Source: Krasilnikoviella flava (GTDB taxonomy: Bacteria; Actinomycetota; Actinomycetes; Actinomycetales; Cellulomonadaceae). From it: a DNA stretch of 64,000 nucleotides. Shown here one piece after another: positions 17,470 to 26,711 of this stretch (the stretch's first letter is position 1; the number at the start of each line of letters is the position of its first letter). The notes beneath the pieces are model-generated. The model did no database searches and had not been told where the DNA came from. It saw only the letters and a list, made by a program, of their open reading frames with translations. The position numbers were made by a program, and so were the translations under genes. Location: NCBI RefSeq assembly GCF_900167525.1, contig NZ_FUZQ01000003.1, positions 1 through 64,000 on the forward strand. Direction: 5' to 3'.

Positions 17470-17692
17470 GCCAAGCTCCTCCACTGCGTCGTGGTTCACG
17501 GAAGTTTGCCCACCGGTCGGCGGCCCGCGATCCCAGGTCCCCCTAGACCGGGATACTGCCTCCACCCAGAGTCGATCGCACCTGCACCGCTCGATGCAAG
17601 TTCCCGCAACGAGTTTCACGGTCACGACTCGGTGACGATTCATGACACCCTGAGACCCGGACCCCCGCCACGAGCCCTTCGAGAGGACCCCC

Positions 17693-18475
17693 ATGATCGA
17701 GCTGAGGAGCCCGCGAGAGATCGACCAGATGCGCCCTGCGGGACGCTTCGTGGCCGAGGTGCTCACGGCCGTCCGTGACGCCGCCGACGTCGGGGTGAAC
17801 CTCCTCGAGCTCGACGCGCTCGCCCACCGCATGATCCGCGACCGCGGCGCCGAGTCCTGCTACATCGACTACCACCCGTCGTTCGGTGCGATGCCGTTCG
17901 GCAAGGTCATCTGCACGTCGGTGAACGACGCGGTGCTGCACGGCCTGCCGCACGACTACGCCCTTCGCGACGGCGACCTGCTCACCCTCGACTTCGCCGC
18001 GTCGGTCGACGGCTGGGTGTCGGACTCCGCCGTCTCCTTCGTCGTCGGCACCTCCGCCTCGCCGCAGCGCGCCGCCGCCGACGCGAAGCTCATCGAGACC
18101 AGCGAGGTGGCCCTCGAGGCCGGCATCGCCGCCGCCGTCGTCGGCAACCGCGTGGGCGACATCTCCGCCGCCATCGCCAAGGTCGCCCGCGGTGCCGGCT
18201 ACGAGATCAACACCGACTTCGGCGGCCACGGCGTCGGTCGCACCATGCACGGGGACCCGCACGTGCCGAACGACGGTCGCGCCGGCCGCGGCTTCCCGCT
18301 CAAGCCGGGCCTCGTCATCGCCATCGAGCCGTGGTTCCTCGAGACCACCGACGAGATCTTCACCGACCCGGACGGCTGGACCCTGCGCTCCGCCGACGGC
18401 TCCCGCGGCGCGCACAGCGAGCACACCATCGCGATCACCGACGACGGCCCCGTCGTCTTCACCGCTCGCGGCTGA
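17693..18475 (+). CDS. map: Methionine aminopeptidase, type I
   Basis: 260 residues. Removes the initiator methionine from nascent proteins in the cytosol. The five metal ligands of the pita-bread fold are present: Asp100 and Asp111 (LDFAASVDGWVSD), His179 (GGHGVG), Glu212 (IEPW) and Glu243 (HSEHT), with spacing as in the E. coli enzyme. Start ATG 17693 has GAGAGGA upstream. Single gene, not beside secY/adk/infA where map often lies, so a second copy in the ribosomal-protein cluster is possible (inference). Confidence 0.95.
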   Translation: MIELRSPREIDQMRPAGRFVAEVLTAVRDAADVGVNLLELDALAHRMIRDRGAESCYIDYHPSFGAMPFGKVICTSVNDAVLHGLPHDYALRDGDLLTLDFAASVDGWVSDSAVSFVVGTSASPQRAAADAKLIETSEVALEAGIAAAVVGNRVGDISAAIAKVARGAGYEINTDFGGHGVGRTMHGDPHVPNDGRAGRGFPLKPGLVIAIEPWFLETTDEIFTDPDGWTLRSADGSRGAHSEHTIAITDDGPVVFTARG

Positions 18476-18489
18476 CACGCCGAGCGAGC

Positions 18490-18528
18490 TCGAGGGCCGG
18501 TCCGCAGGAGATGCGGGCCGGCCCTCGA
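18490..18528. terminator. Bidirectional hairpin terminator
   Basis: Perfect 11-bp stem TCGAGGGCCGG/CCGGCCCTCGA with a 17-nt loop between the convergent map (plus) and HAD hydrolase (minus) genes. The right arm abuts two copies of the 20-bp repeat. Confidence 0.65.
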
Positions 18529-18530
18529 AC

Positions 18531-18560
18531 TGTCTCGGCGACCGTCGAACTACCTCGGCA
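18531..18560 (+). repeat. Two copies of the 20-bp TACCTCG repeat at the HAD gene end
   Basis: One full unit (18531-18550, TGTCTCGGCGACCGTCGAAC) and the first half of another (18551-18560, TACCTCGGCA) occur in the same phase and orientation as the array at 20681-20810. The TAG stop codon of the HAD gene (18550-18552) is made by the unit junction. Confidence 0.75.
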
Positions 18561-19344
18561 GAGAGAGGAGCACGGGGACGACGCCGTCCTCGTCGACCGT
18601 GCCGGTGACCTCGTCGGCGGCGGCGCGCACGACGTCGTCCGCGTGTCCCATCGCGACGCCGCGCCCGGCCCAGCGCAGCATGTCGACGTCGTTGCGACCG
18701 TCCCCCACGGCGAGGGTCGCGGCGGGGTCGACGCCGAGCCGCTCGCGCAGCCGCTCCAGCCCGGACGCCTTGGTGACGCCCTTCGGCGCCACGTCCATCC
18801 ACGCCGTCCAGCCGACGGCATAGGTCACGTCGCCCAACCCGATGCGGGCGGCCATCGCGCTGAACTCCTCGGGGGTGCGCTCGGGGCTGCGGATGACGAC
18901 GCGCGTCACCTCACGGGACCAGAGCTGCTCGAAGTCCACGAGCTGGTGCTCGCCGTCGAGCTCGCCCTCGGGGAACAACGCGTTCATGCGGAAGCCGACG
19001 CCGATGTCCTCGACGGCGTAGCGGGCGTCGGGCAGCTCCTCCCGCAGCAGGCGCAGCGCCGGGCCGGGGTCGAAGGTGCGCACCTCGTCCAGCTCCCACC
19101 CCTGCGGCAGGGCCGGGTCGAGCCGCACCGTCACCGCGCCGTTCGAGCACACCATCCAGCCCGTGGCGATGCCGAGCAGCTCGGCCACCGGCGCCATCGC
19201 GATGAGCGAGCGTCCCGACGACAGCACCACGTGGTGCCCGGCCGCCTGGACCGTCGCGACGGCGTCGCGCACCGCGGGCGACAGGCCGCCGTCGTACCCG
19301 AGCAGCGTGCCGTCGATGTCGAGGGCGACGAGGTGCTGGTTCAC
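18550..19344 (-). CDS. HAD-superfamily hydrolase, Cof subfamily
   Basis: 264 residues. Motif I is DIDGTLL near the N-terminus (nucleophile Asp and the second Asp), motif II SSGR, and motif [12 protein letters not shown] near the C-terminus with the conserved Lys in [10 protein letters not shown]. The C2-type cap marks it as a Cof/YidA-like phosphatase, probably acting on sugar phosphates or similar metabolites. Start GTG 19344 overlaps the serS stop codon (GTGA), so it is translationally coupled to serS. The link to seryl-tRNA synthetase is common in this group but its meaning is unknown. Confidence 0.88.
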   Translation of the reverse strand: MNQHLVALDIDGTLLGYDGGLSPAVRDAVATVQAAGHHVVLSSGRSLIAMAPVAELLGIATGWMVCSNGAVTVRLDPALPQGWELDEVRTFDPGPALRLLREELPDARYAVEDIGVGFRMNALFPEGELDGEHQLVDFEQLWSREVTRVVIRSPERTPEEFSAMAARIGLGDVTYAVGWTAWMDVAPKGVTKASGLERLRERLGVDPAATLAVGDGRNDVDMLRWAGRGVAMGHADDVVRAAADEVTGTVDEDGVVPVLLSLPR

Positions 19345-20612
19345 CGGACGGGCTCGAGCACCTCGAGGCCGCCCAGGTAGGGCCGCAGGCCCTCGGGCAC
19401 GCGCACCGACCCGTCCGCCTGCTGGTGGTTCTCGAGGATGGCGACGATCCAGCGGGTGGTGCCGAGCGTGCCGTTCAGCGTGGCGACCGGGCGCGTGGTG
19501 CCGTCCACGGTGCGCTCGCGCACGCCCAGGCGACGCGCCTGGAACGTGGTGCAGTTCGACGTCGAGGTGAGCTCGAGGAAACGCTCCTGGGTGGGCAGCC
19601 AGGCCTCGCAGTCGAACTTGCGCGCGGCGGAGGTGCCGAGGTCGCCGGCGGCCGTGTCGATGACGCGGTACGGCAGCTCGACCCTGGCCAGCATCGCCTC
19701 CTCCCAGGCCAGCAGGCGCTGGTGCTCGGCGGCGGCGTCCTCCGGGTCGCAGTAGCTGAACATCTCCACCTTGTGGAACTGGTGGACGCGGATGATGCCG
19801 CGGGTGTCGCGACCTGCGGCGCCCGCCTCGCGGCGGTAGCAGGCGCTCCAGCCGGCGTACCGCTTCGGGCCGGCCGACAGGTCGAGGATCTCGTCCGCGT
19901 GGTAGCCCGCGAGCGCCACCTCGCTGGTGCCGACCAGGTACAGGTCGTCCTTCTCGAGGTGGTACACCTCGTCCGCGTGGCTGCCGAGGAAGCCGGTGCC
20001 GCGCATCGTCTCCGGCTTGACCAGCGTGGGCGTGATCATCGGCGTGAACCCCGCCGCCACCGCCTGGTCGACCGCCGCGTTGAGGATCGCCAGCTCCAGG
20101 CGCGCCCCGATGCCGGTGAGGAAGTAGAACCGCGACCCCGACACCTTCGCGCCGCGCGCCGTGTCGATCGCCGCGAGGCCCTCGCCGAGCTCCAGGTGGT
20201 CGCGAGGGGCGAACCCCTCGGCCGCGAAGTCGCGCGGCGCGCCGACCTCCTTGACGACGAGGAAGTCGTCCTCGCCCCCGGGAGGCGCGCCCTCGACCAC
20301 GTTCGCGATGCGGTAGAGCAGCTCGTCGACCTGCGTCGACGCATCCGACGCCTCCGCCTGCCGCGCCTTGACCTGCTCCGCGAGGTGCTTGGTGTGGGTC
20401 AGCAGCTCGGCCTTCTCGTCGCCCTGGGCCTTCGCCACCTTCTTGCCGAGCGCCTTCTGCTCCGCGCGCAGCGACTCGAACTCCGTCAGGGAGGAGCGAC
20501 GGCGCGCGTCGGCGTCGAGCGCCGCGTCCACGAGGGCGGGGTCGTCGCCGCGGGCCAGCTGGCTCGCACGGACGACGTCGGGGTTGTCGCGCAGCAGTCG
20601 GAGGTCGATCAC
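19341..20612 (-). CDS. serS: Seryl-tRNA synthetase
   Basis: 423 residues, the usual bacterial length. An N-terminal coiled-coil arm (about 30-105, rich in Glu/Lys/Ala) binds the long arm of tRNA-Ser. Class II motif 2 lies in the segment [17 protein letters not shown] and motif 3 in [14 protein letters not shown]. Charges tRNA-Ser (and tRNA-Sec if present). The start is GTG at 20612, [12 protein letters not shown], 7 nt after TAGGCT. Coupled to the HAD gene. Two of its tRNA substrates are encoded at 2.6 and 4.7 kb in this window. Confidence 0.96.
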   Translation of the reverse strand: MIDLRLLRDNPDVVRASQLARGDDPALVDAALDADARRRSSLTEFESLRAEQKALGKKVAKAQGDEKAELLTHTKHLAEQVKARQAEASDASTQVDELLYRIANVVEGAPPGGEDDFLVVKEVGAPRDFAAEGFAPRDHLELGEGLAAIDTARGAKVSGSRFYFLTGIGARLELAILNAAVDQAVAAGFTPMITPTLVKPETMRGTGFLGSHADEVYHLEKDDLYLVGTSEVALAGYHADEILDLSAGPKRYAGWSACYRREAGAAGRDTRGIIRVHQFHKVEMFSYCDPEDAAAEHQRLLAWEEAMLARVELPYRVIDTAAGDLGTSAARKFDCEAWLPTQERFLELTSTSNCTTFQARRLGVRERTVDGTTRPVATLNGTLGTTRWIVAILENHQQADGSVRVPEGLRPYLGGLEVLEPVR

Positions 20613-20619
20613 GCCCGCC

Positions 20620-20625
20620 AGCCTA
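20620..20625 (-). promoter_or_regulatory. -10 element TAGGCT for serS
   Basis: Minus strand TAGGCT 7 nt before the GTG start. A leaderless transcript leaves no room for a T-box or other leader riboswitch. Confidence 0.6.
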
Positions 20626-20680
20626 ACGGCCGGGTCGCACGCGGCCCCACGGGAATCCGCGCCGCTCCCCCCGGCCGGGA

Positions 20681-20810
20681 CACCTCGCGGGGGCCGGAAC
20701 ACCCTCGCCGGCTCCCGGACTACCTCGCGAAGCCTCGAACTACCTCGCCGGATTCCGGACTACCTCGACGTGAGATGGACTACCTCGGCGTGAGATGGGC
20801 TACCTCGTCG
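20681..20810 (+). repeat. Array of seven 20-bp direct repeats
   Basis: The heptamer TACCTCG recurs at 20721, 20741, 20761, 20781 and 20801 with exactly 20-bp period, and degenerate copies are at 20681 (CACCTCG) and 20701 (ACCCTCG). Unit consensus is TACCTCGNCGNNNNNNGGAC; units at 20761 and 20781 share CGTGAGATGG. The array fills the divergent intergenic space between serS and the lipid-kinase gene. It is not CRISPR: there are no unique spacers. Function unknown. Confidence 0.9.
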
Positions 20811-20832
20811 GGTCTCGAGGCCCGAATCGGCA

Positions 20833-20838
20833 TAGGTT
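20833..20838 (+). promoter_or_regulatory. -10 element TAGGTT for the lipid-kinase gene
   Basis: TAGGTT, 6 nt before the ATG at 20845; predicted leaderless start directly downstream of the 20-bp repeat array. Confidence 0.6.
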
Positions 20839-20844
20839 GCCGTC

Positions 20845-21960
20845 ATGCCGGATGAGTACGCGGGGATCGTGGCGCTGGTCGTGGCGCTGGTCGTCGCGCT
20901 GGGCGCGCTCGTGGCGCTCCTGGTGGTGTGGCGGCGGGCACGCACGCAGCAGCACGCCGTCGCCGAGCGGGACGCGCAGCGCACACGGGACGGCGAAGCG
21001 AGGGGGATGCTGCTGGCCGTCGTCATCAACCCGTCGAAGGAGGGCGCCGCGGACGTGCGCGCCGTCGTCGAGCGCGTGTGCGCCGAGGCCGCGCTGCCCG
21101 ACCCCCTGTTCTACGAGACCGCGGTCGACGACCCCGGCACCGGCCAGGCGCGGCAGGCCCTCGCGGACGGCGCGGACGTCGTCGTCGCGGCGGGCGGGGA
21201 CGGCACGGTGCGGGCCGTCGCGGAGGCGCTCGCCGGGACCGGGCACCCGATGGGGCTGATCCCCGTCGGCACGGGCAACCTGCTGGCCCGCAACCTCGAC
21301 CTTCCGCTCACCTCGGTCCCCGACGCCGTGGCCGTCGTGGTGGGCGGCACGGACCGTGCCATCGACGTCGGGCGGGCCCGGGTCAGCGAGTTCGCCCCGG
21401 ACGCCGAGCCGCTCGTCGACGGCGACCCCCACCGCGCGCACATCTTCCTCGTCATCGCCGGCCTGGGCTTCGACGCCGCGATGGTGGCGGACGCGGACGA
21501 CCAGCTCAAGGCGAGGGTGGGCTGGGTGGCGTACTTCCTCGCCGGCGCGCGGCACCTGCACGGCCGCCGGATGCGGGCGATCATCCGGCTCGACGACGGC
21601 GAGGCGGTCGAGGCACGGCTGCGCAGCATCATGGTCGGCAACTGCGGCCGGCTGCCCGGCGGCCTCACCCTGCTGCCCGACGCCGTCATCGACGACGGCG
21701 AGCTCGACGTCGCCGCCATCGACACCCGCGGCGGCCTCGCCGGCTGGGCGCAGCTGCTCGGGGAGGTCGTGGCGCAGGGCCTGGGCGTGCGCAACGACCT
21801 GCCCGGCAAGATCGGCCGGATCGACCACACGCGCGCCCGGCGCGCCGTGATCCGGGTGGACGACGGCGAGCAGGCGCAGGTCGACGGCGACCCGCTGGGC
21901 AGCGCCGTCGAGCTGGAGACCTGGGTCGAGCCCGGTGCCCTCGTGGTCCGGACGGGATGA
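20845..21960 (+). CDS. Diacylglycerol kinase family lipid kinase (DgkB/YegS-like)
   Basis: 371 residues. One N-terminal membrane helix (about 6-28), then a catalytic domain with VVINPSKEGA, the nucleotide-binding GGDGTVRAVAE motif and PVGTGNLLARNLDLP, all diagnostic of DAG-kinase-catalytic proteins. A C-terminal beta domain (VDGDPLG) follows. It probably phosphorylates a membrane lipid at the cytoplasmic face. Start ATG 20845. Divergent from serS; upstream of the giant membrane protein by 71 bp, each with its own -10 element. Confidence 0.9.
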   Translation: MPDEYAGIVALVVALVVALGALVALLVVWRRARTQQHAVAERDAQRTRDGEARGMLLAVVINPSKEGAADVRAVVERVCAEAALPDPLFYETAVDDPGTGQARQALADGADVVVAAGGDGTVRAVAEALAGTGHPMGLIPVGTGNLLARNLDLPLTSVPDAVAVVVGGTDRAIDVGRARVSEFAPDAEPLVDGDPHRAHIFLVIAGLGFDAAMVADADDQLKARVGWVAYFLAGARHLHGRRMRAIIRLDDGEAVEARLRSIMVGNCGRLPGGLTLLPDAVIDDGELDVAAIDTRGGLAGWAQLLGEVVAQGLGVRNDLPGKIGRIDHTRARRAVIRVDDGEQAQVDGDPLGSAVELETWVEPGALVVRTG

Positions 21961-22018
21961 TCGCGTGAACGTCCCGCGCCCGGTGACGGCCCCGCGGCCG
22001 CCCGGACCTGGGCGTGCA

Positions 22019-22024
22019 TAGGCT
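22019..22024 (+). promoter_or_regulatory. -10 element TAGGCT for the duplicated membrane protein
   Basis: TAGGCT, 7 nt before the GTG at 22032; supports that start over an ATG at 22014 inside the same region. Confidence 0.55.
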
Positions 22025-22031
22025 GGCCCGC

Positions 22032-25000
22032 GTGATCCGCCCTGCTCGCGTCCTCGCGCTCGTCGTCGCGCTCACCGCCCTGCTCCTCGGAGCACCGGCC
22101 GCGTCCGCGGCCCCGGCGCCGTCCGACGCCGAGCCGCCCGAGACGCCGCTGGTGCTCGCCGGCGTGTCGGGGCTGCAGTGGTCCGACGTGGACGCCGTGC
22201 GCACGCCGCACCTGTGGCGCCTCATCGGGGGCGGGTCGGTCGCGTCGATCGCGGTGCGCACCCTCACGCCCACGTGCCCGGTCGAGGGCTGGCTCACGCT
22301 GTCCGCAGGCAGCAGGGCCGTCGCCCAGCCCGCCGTCCCCGACGGCGCGGAAGACTCCGGCGAGGACACCGCGCAGGACTCCGTCGACGGCGCGCCCGCC
22401 CTGGGCTGCCCCACCGTGCCCGTACCGCCCACCACCGACGACGGCACGGAGCGCGCGCACGTGCCGGGCTGGACGGAGCTCGCCGCGAGCGACCCCCTGA
22501 CGCCGAACGCGGCCGAGCCCGGCGCGCTGGGCGAGGTCGCCGACGTCGCGGGCACGTGCACCACCGCCGTCGGCCCGGGTGCCGCCGTCGCGCTCGCGGA
22601 CGCCGGGGGCGACGTGCCCCGCTACCTCTCCGACGCGGGGCGGCTCACGGCCGCGCAGGTGGCCGAGTGCCCGGCCACCGTCGTCGACCTGGGCGTCCTG
22701 CCCGACGCCGCGAGCGAGCGGACCGCCGCCGTCGAGGAGCTCGACGACCAGGTGGGCCGGCTCGCCGACCTGCTGCCCGCGGGCGGCCGCCTCGTGGTGG
22801 CCGGGATCTCCGACACCCCGCTCGGACCCTCGGACCTCCAGGTGGTCGTCGACTGGACGGCGCCCGGCGGCCGCGCGACCTGGCTCAGCTCGACGTCCTC
22901 CCGCTGGGCCGGGGTGGTCGTGCTGGCCGACCTGTCCGCGACCGTCGCCGACACCGTGACCGGCGGCGCGCTGTCCGGCACGTCGCCCACCGACGAGGAG
23001 GCCGCGACGGACGACGGCTCCGACGGCGACGACGGCTCCGGCACGACCGCCGACGACGGCGAGGACACGCTCGACCAGGCCCTCGCCCCCTTCACCGGCT
23101 CCCCCTTGGAGCGCGGCGACGACCGCCGCATCTCCGTCTCCCGCACCGTGGAGAACCGGCAGTACCTCAGCGTGCTCACCGACACCGTGCCGCGCCTGTC
23201 ACCCCTGGTGCTGGGGCTCGTCGGCCTGGCCGACATCGTCGTGGTCGGCGCGCTGCTGCTGGCGCGCCGCCGCGGCGCCCGCGACGACGGCGGGGCCGAC
23301 GACGGCCGCCCGCGGTACGGCCGCCGTGTGGGCCTCGCGGTCCTCGTCGTGGCGTCGAGCCTTCCCGTCGCGGCGTCCCTGGCGACGCTGTCCCGGTGGT
23401 GGGCGGCGCCGTCGCCGGTCACCACGCTGGTGCTCTCGCTCACCGTCGCGGCCCTGGTCGCGGCGCTGGTGGCGTGGTTCGCCCGCCGCCTGCTGCCGCC
23501 CTCGCCGTGGCGCCTGGCCACCAGCCTCGCGGGCGTGACCTGGCTGGTCGTGACCGTGGACGGGCTCACCGGCACCACCCTGCAGCAGGGCTCGCTGCTC
23601 GGCCCGGCGCCCTCCCTGGGGGCGCGGTTCTACGGCTTCTCCAACACCGTCTTCGCCGTCTACGCCGTCGTCGGCCTGGTGCTCGCCGCCGGGCTCGCCG
23701 CAGCCGTGCGCGCCCGCGGCGGCAGCCCCGCACGGGCCGGCTGGACGGCGGCCGCGGTGGGGCTGGTCACCGTGCTCGTCGACGGCCTGCCGCCGTTCGG
23801 CGCGGACTTCGGCGGCATCCTCGCGCTCGTCCCGGGCTTCGCGGTGCTGGCCCTCGGCGTGGCCGGCGTGCGGATCACGGGGCGCCGGATGCTGCTCGTG
23901 GCCGCCGGCACCGTCCTCGTGGTCGCCGTCGTGTCCGTCGTGGACTGGCTGCTGCCCGGGCCCGGCAGCCATCTGGGCGGCTTCGTCGAGTCCGTCGTCG
24001 AGGGTCGCGCCCTCGGCGTCGTCGCCGGCAAGGCCGCCGGTGCCTGGGCGACCGTCGCCAACCCGGCCGGTGCCGCCGCGCTCCTCGTCTGCGTCGCCGC
24101 CGCGTGGGCGGTGCTCGCCCCGGGGCGCGCCCGCCTGGACGGCCTCGCCCGCGCGTACCGGCAGGACCCGGTGCTGTGGCGGCTCGTCGTCGCGCTGGTC
24201 GTGACGGCCGGCGTCGGCACCCTGCTCAACGACTCCGGCGTCGCGGTGGCTGCGATCGTGCTCGCCCTCGCCGTGCCCGTGCTCCTCGCCGGCCGCCTCG
24301 CCCACGCCGAGGAGGCCGTCACCGCCCCCAGGTCCGGTGCCGCGCGCGCCGCCGGACCGGTGCTCGCCCGCGTGCCCGCGGTGCTCGTCGGGGCGTCGGC
24401 GGGGTTGCTCGTCGCGCTGCTCGTCGGCACCACCGCGCTGCCCGGCTCGGCATCGGCGCGCGCGGGCGACGTCTCCTCCGCCGGCACCCCCGTGGTGGAC
24501 GACGCGCACCCCGTCGTGATCGTCGGCACCCAGGGTCTGCGCTGGGAGGACGTCAGTCCGTCCGCCACCCCCACCCTGTGGGACGTGCTGCGCGACGGCG
24601 CCAGCGGCGCCGGAGTCACGCCCGCCGTCGGCGGGGCCTCCGCGACGTGCCCCGCCGCCGGCTGGCTCGGACTGTCGTCCGGGCGCAGCCCGGTGACCGG
24701 CCAGACCGCGGACGGCGCCTGGTCGTGCGCGCCGTGGGAGGTCACGGCCCCCTCCGGCGACGCGTCGGGCGACGGCGCCGCGACCGTCGACGGATGGGAC
24801 GACCTCGCCGCGCTGCAGTCGTCGTCGGAGTTCCGCCCGACCCTCGGCGTGCTCGGCGACGCCCTCGCCGACGGCGGCGTGTGCACCACCGCCGTCGCCC
24901 CCGGCGCGGCCCTCGCCCTCGCCGACCGTGACGGCGCCGTGGCGCGCTACCGCACCCTCGACGCGGCGCTCGCCGACCCGGCCGACACGTTCTCCTGCCC

Positions 25001-26711
25001 CGTCACCGTGGTCGACGCCGGCAGCGCGCCGTACCACCCCGACCCGGAGGGCTACACGGGCCTCGCCCCGCTGCCCGACGACGTCACGGCCGACGGCCCC
25101 GCTCGCGACACCGCGCTGCGCGCCGTGGACGCGACCGTCGGGCGCGTCCTGGCCACGGCGCCCGCCGACGCGACCGTGCTGGTGATGGACGTCGGCAACC
25201 CGGCACCGGGCCGCCCGTCCCTCGGGGTCGGCGTGGCCGACGCGGACGCCGACGACGCCCCCGCCTACCTCACGTCCGGCGCCACCCACTGGCTCGGCGT
25301 CGTGCGGCTGCTCGACGTGCCGACCACCCTCGTCTCCGCGTTCGACGTGCCGGTGCCCGCCGACCTCAGCGGCTCCCCGATCGAGCTCGCGGCGGAGCGG
25401 CCGGGCGGCACCGGGGCCACCGTGCGCGAGCTGGCCGGCCTCACCGAGCGCGACCACATGCTGCGCGTCACGACCGGCACCGTCACGACCCTCCCCGCGT
25501 ACGTGGGCCTCGCCGCGTTCGCGCTGGTCGTGCTGCTGCTGCCTCGCCTGCGCCGCACCTCCCCGCGGGCCGCGGGCCGCTGGGCGCGCGTGCTCGACGC
25601 CGTGCTGCTGGTGTGCGCGTCCGTGCCGGCCGCCGCGTTCCTCATGACGGCGTGGGGCTGGTGGCGGCTCGCGGAGCCTGCCACCGCGCTGTGGCTGACG
25701 CTCGGCGCGAGCACCGTCGTCGTGGCGCTCGTCGGCGCCCTCGCACCCCGGCGGCCGGTGTGGGCGGGGGCCACCGTGGTCGCGACGCTCACCTTCCTCG
25801 TGCTCACCGTCGACGCGATGCTCGGCACGCCCCTGCACCGCGGCAGCCCGCTGGGCTCCGCGCCCACGCTCGGCGGCCGGTACTACGGCTTCGGCAACCC
25901 CACGTACTCGATCTACGCCACCGCGGCCGTGATCGCCGCCGCGGGCCTCGCGACCGCCGTCCGCCGGCGGTGGGGCACGATCCCCGCCGGGGTGGTCGCC
26001 GCGGCGGTCGGCCTGGTCACGCTGGTGGTGAGCGTCTGGCCCACCCTCGGCGCCGACGTCGGCGGCGGGCTCGTGCTGGTGCCCGTGTTCGTCGTCGTCG
26101 TGCTCGGCGTCCTCGAGGCGCGGGTCACCTGGAAGCGGCTGATCCTCGCGGGCCTCGCGGGCGTCGCGCTCGTCGCCGTGATCGGCGTCGTGGACTGGCT
26201 GCGCCCGGCCGCGCAGCGCACGCACCTCGGCGCCTTCGTGCAGTCCGTGGTCGACGGCACCGCCATCGAGACGGTCGCGCGCAAGGCCGGGTACGCCCTG
26301 CGCTCCCTCACCGGCGGCGTGCCGGCGTGGCTGGCGCTCGCCGTGCTCGTCGGCCTGGTCGCCGTCCTCTGGGGCGGGCCGCGCCTGCGGGCCCGGTGGC
26401 TGGAGCGGTCCGAGGCCCGCTGGCCCCTGCTGCGGCCTGTGCTGGTCAGCCTGCTGCTCGCCGGCGTCGGCGGCGCGGTCGTCAACGACTACGGCATCCG
26501 CATGGTCTCGATCATGCTGTCCGCGGCGGTGCCGCTCGTGGGGCTGATCGTGCTGCGGACGGGGATGACCGAGGATCCCGACGACCGCGGTCAGCCCGCG
26601 GCGGAGGAGCTGCTGCCCGCGTCGTCGGAGGCGGCCGTGTCGTCAGGGGTGACGTCGCCGGAGGCGGCGTCGCCGGAGGTGGCCGAGCGGGCGGAACGGC
26701 CCGGCACGTAG
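22032..26711 (+). CDS. Giant polytopic membrane protein with two homologous halves (unknown function)
   Basis: 1559 residues. A signal-like N-terminus (about 1-27) is followed by two similar modules of ~780 residues. Each has an extracytoplasmic domain then multiple membrane helices. Matching motifs: GVSGLQW (44-50) and GTQGLRW (about 834), each followed by a TP-LW segment and a CP..GWL-LS-G segment; RFYGFSN and RYYGFGN; GADFGG and GADVGG; HLGGFVESVVEG and HLGAFVQSVVDG; LLNDSG and VVNDYG. The extracytoplasmic part loosely resembles the alkaline-phosphatase superfamily, but the usual metal-binding Asp is replaced in both GVSGL and GTQGL. Start GTG is 7 nt after TAGGCT. The 3' end overlaps lgt by 121 bp. 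I do not recognise a characterised homologue. Confidence 0.8.
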   Translation: MIRPARVLALVVALTALLLGAPAASAAPAPSDAEPPETPLVLAGVSGLQWSDVDAVRTPHLWRLIGGGSVASIAVRTLTPTCPVEGWLTLSAGSRAVAQPAVPDGAEDSGEDTAQDSVDGAPALGCPTVPVPPTTDDGTERAHVPGWTELAASDPLTPNAAEPGALGEVADVAGTCTTAVGPGAAVALADAGGDVPRYLSDAGRLTAAQVAECPATVVDLGVLPDAASERTAAVEELDDQVGRLADLLPAGGRLVVAGISDTPLGPSDLQVVVDWTAPGGRATWLSSTSSRWAGVVVLADLSATVADTVTGGALSGTSPTDEEAATDDGSDGDDGSGTTADDGEDTLDQALAPFTGSPLERGDDRRISVSRTVENRQYLSVLTDTVPRLSPLVLGLVGLADIVVVGALLLARRRGARDDGGADDGRPRYGRRVGLAVLVVASSLPVAASLATLSRWWAAPSPVTTLVLSLTVAALVAALVAWFARRLLPPSPWRLATSLAGVTWLVVTVDGLTGTTLQQGSLLGPAPSLGARFYGFSNTVFAVYAVVGLVLAAGLAAAVRARGGSPARAGWTAAAVGLVTVLVDGLPPFGADFGGILALVPGFAVLALGVAGVRITGRRMLLVAAGTVLVVAVVSVVDWLLPGPGSHLGGFVESVVEGRALGVVAGKAAGAWATVANPAGAAALLVCVAAAWAVLAPGRARLDGLARAYRQDPVLWRLVVALVVTAGVGTLLNDSGVAVAAIVLALAVPVLLAGRLAHAEEAVTAPRSGAARAAGPVLARVPAVLVGASAGLLVALLVGTTALPGSASARAGDVSSAGTPVVDDAHPVVIVGTQGLRWEDVSPSATPTLWDVLRDGASGAGVTPAVGGASATCPAAGWLGLSSGRSPVTGQTADGAWSCAPWEVTAPSGDASGDGAATVDGWDDLAALQSSSEFRPTLGVLGDALADGGVCTTAVAPGAALALADRDGAVARYRTLDAALADPADTFSCPVTVVDAGSAPYHPDPEGYTGLAPLPDDVTADGPARDTALRAVDATVGRVLATAPADATVLVMDVGNPAPGRPSLGVGVADADADDAPAYLTSGATHWLGVVRLLDVPTTLVSAFDVPVPADLSGSPIELAAERPGGTGATVRELAGLTERDHMLRVTTGTVTTLPAYVGLAAFALVVLLLPRLRRTSPRAAGRWARVLDAVLLVCASVPAAAFLMTAWGWWRLAEPATALWLTLGASTVVVALVGALAPRRPVWAGATVVATLTFLVLTVDAMLGTPLHRGSPLGSAPTLGGRYYGFGNPTYSIYATAAVIAAAGLATAVRRRWGTIPAGVVAAAVGLVTLVVSVWPTLGADVGGGLVLVPVFVVVVLGVLEARVTWKRLILAGLAGVALVAVIGVVDWLRPAAQRTHLGAFVQSVVDGTAIETVARKAGYALRSLTGGVPAWLALAVLVGLVAVLWGGPRLRARWLERSEARWPLLRPVLVSLLLAGVGGAVVNDYGIRMVSIMLSAAVPLVGLIVLRTGMTEDPDDRGQPAAEELLPASSEAAVSSGVTSPEAASPEVAERAERPGT

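Noticed and set aside
19341-20612. T-box or other leader riboswitch for serS
   Set aside because: The -10 element is 7 nt before the start codon, leaving no leader.
20681-20820. CRISPR array
   Set aside because: Units are contiguous 20-mers with no unique spacers, and there are no cas genes.
23199-26225. Minus-strand ORF of about 1000 codons opposite the giant membrane gene
   Set aside because: High-GC frame shadow with no motif.
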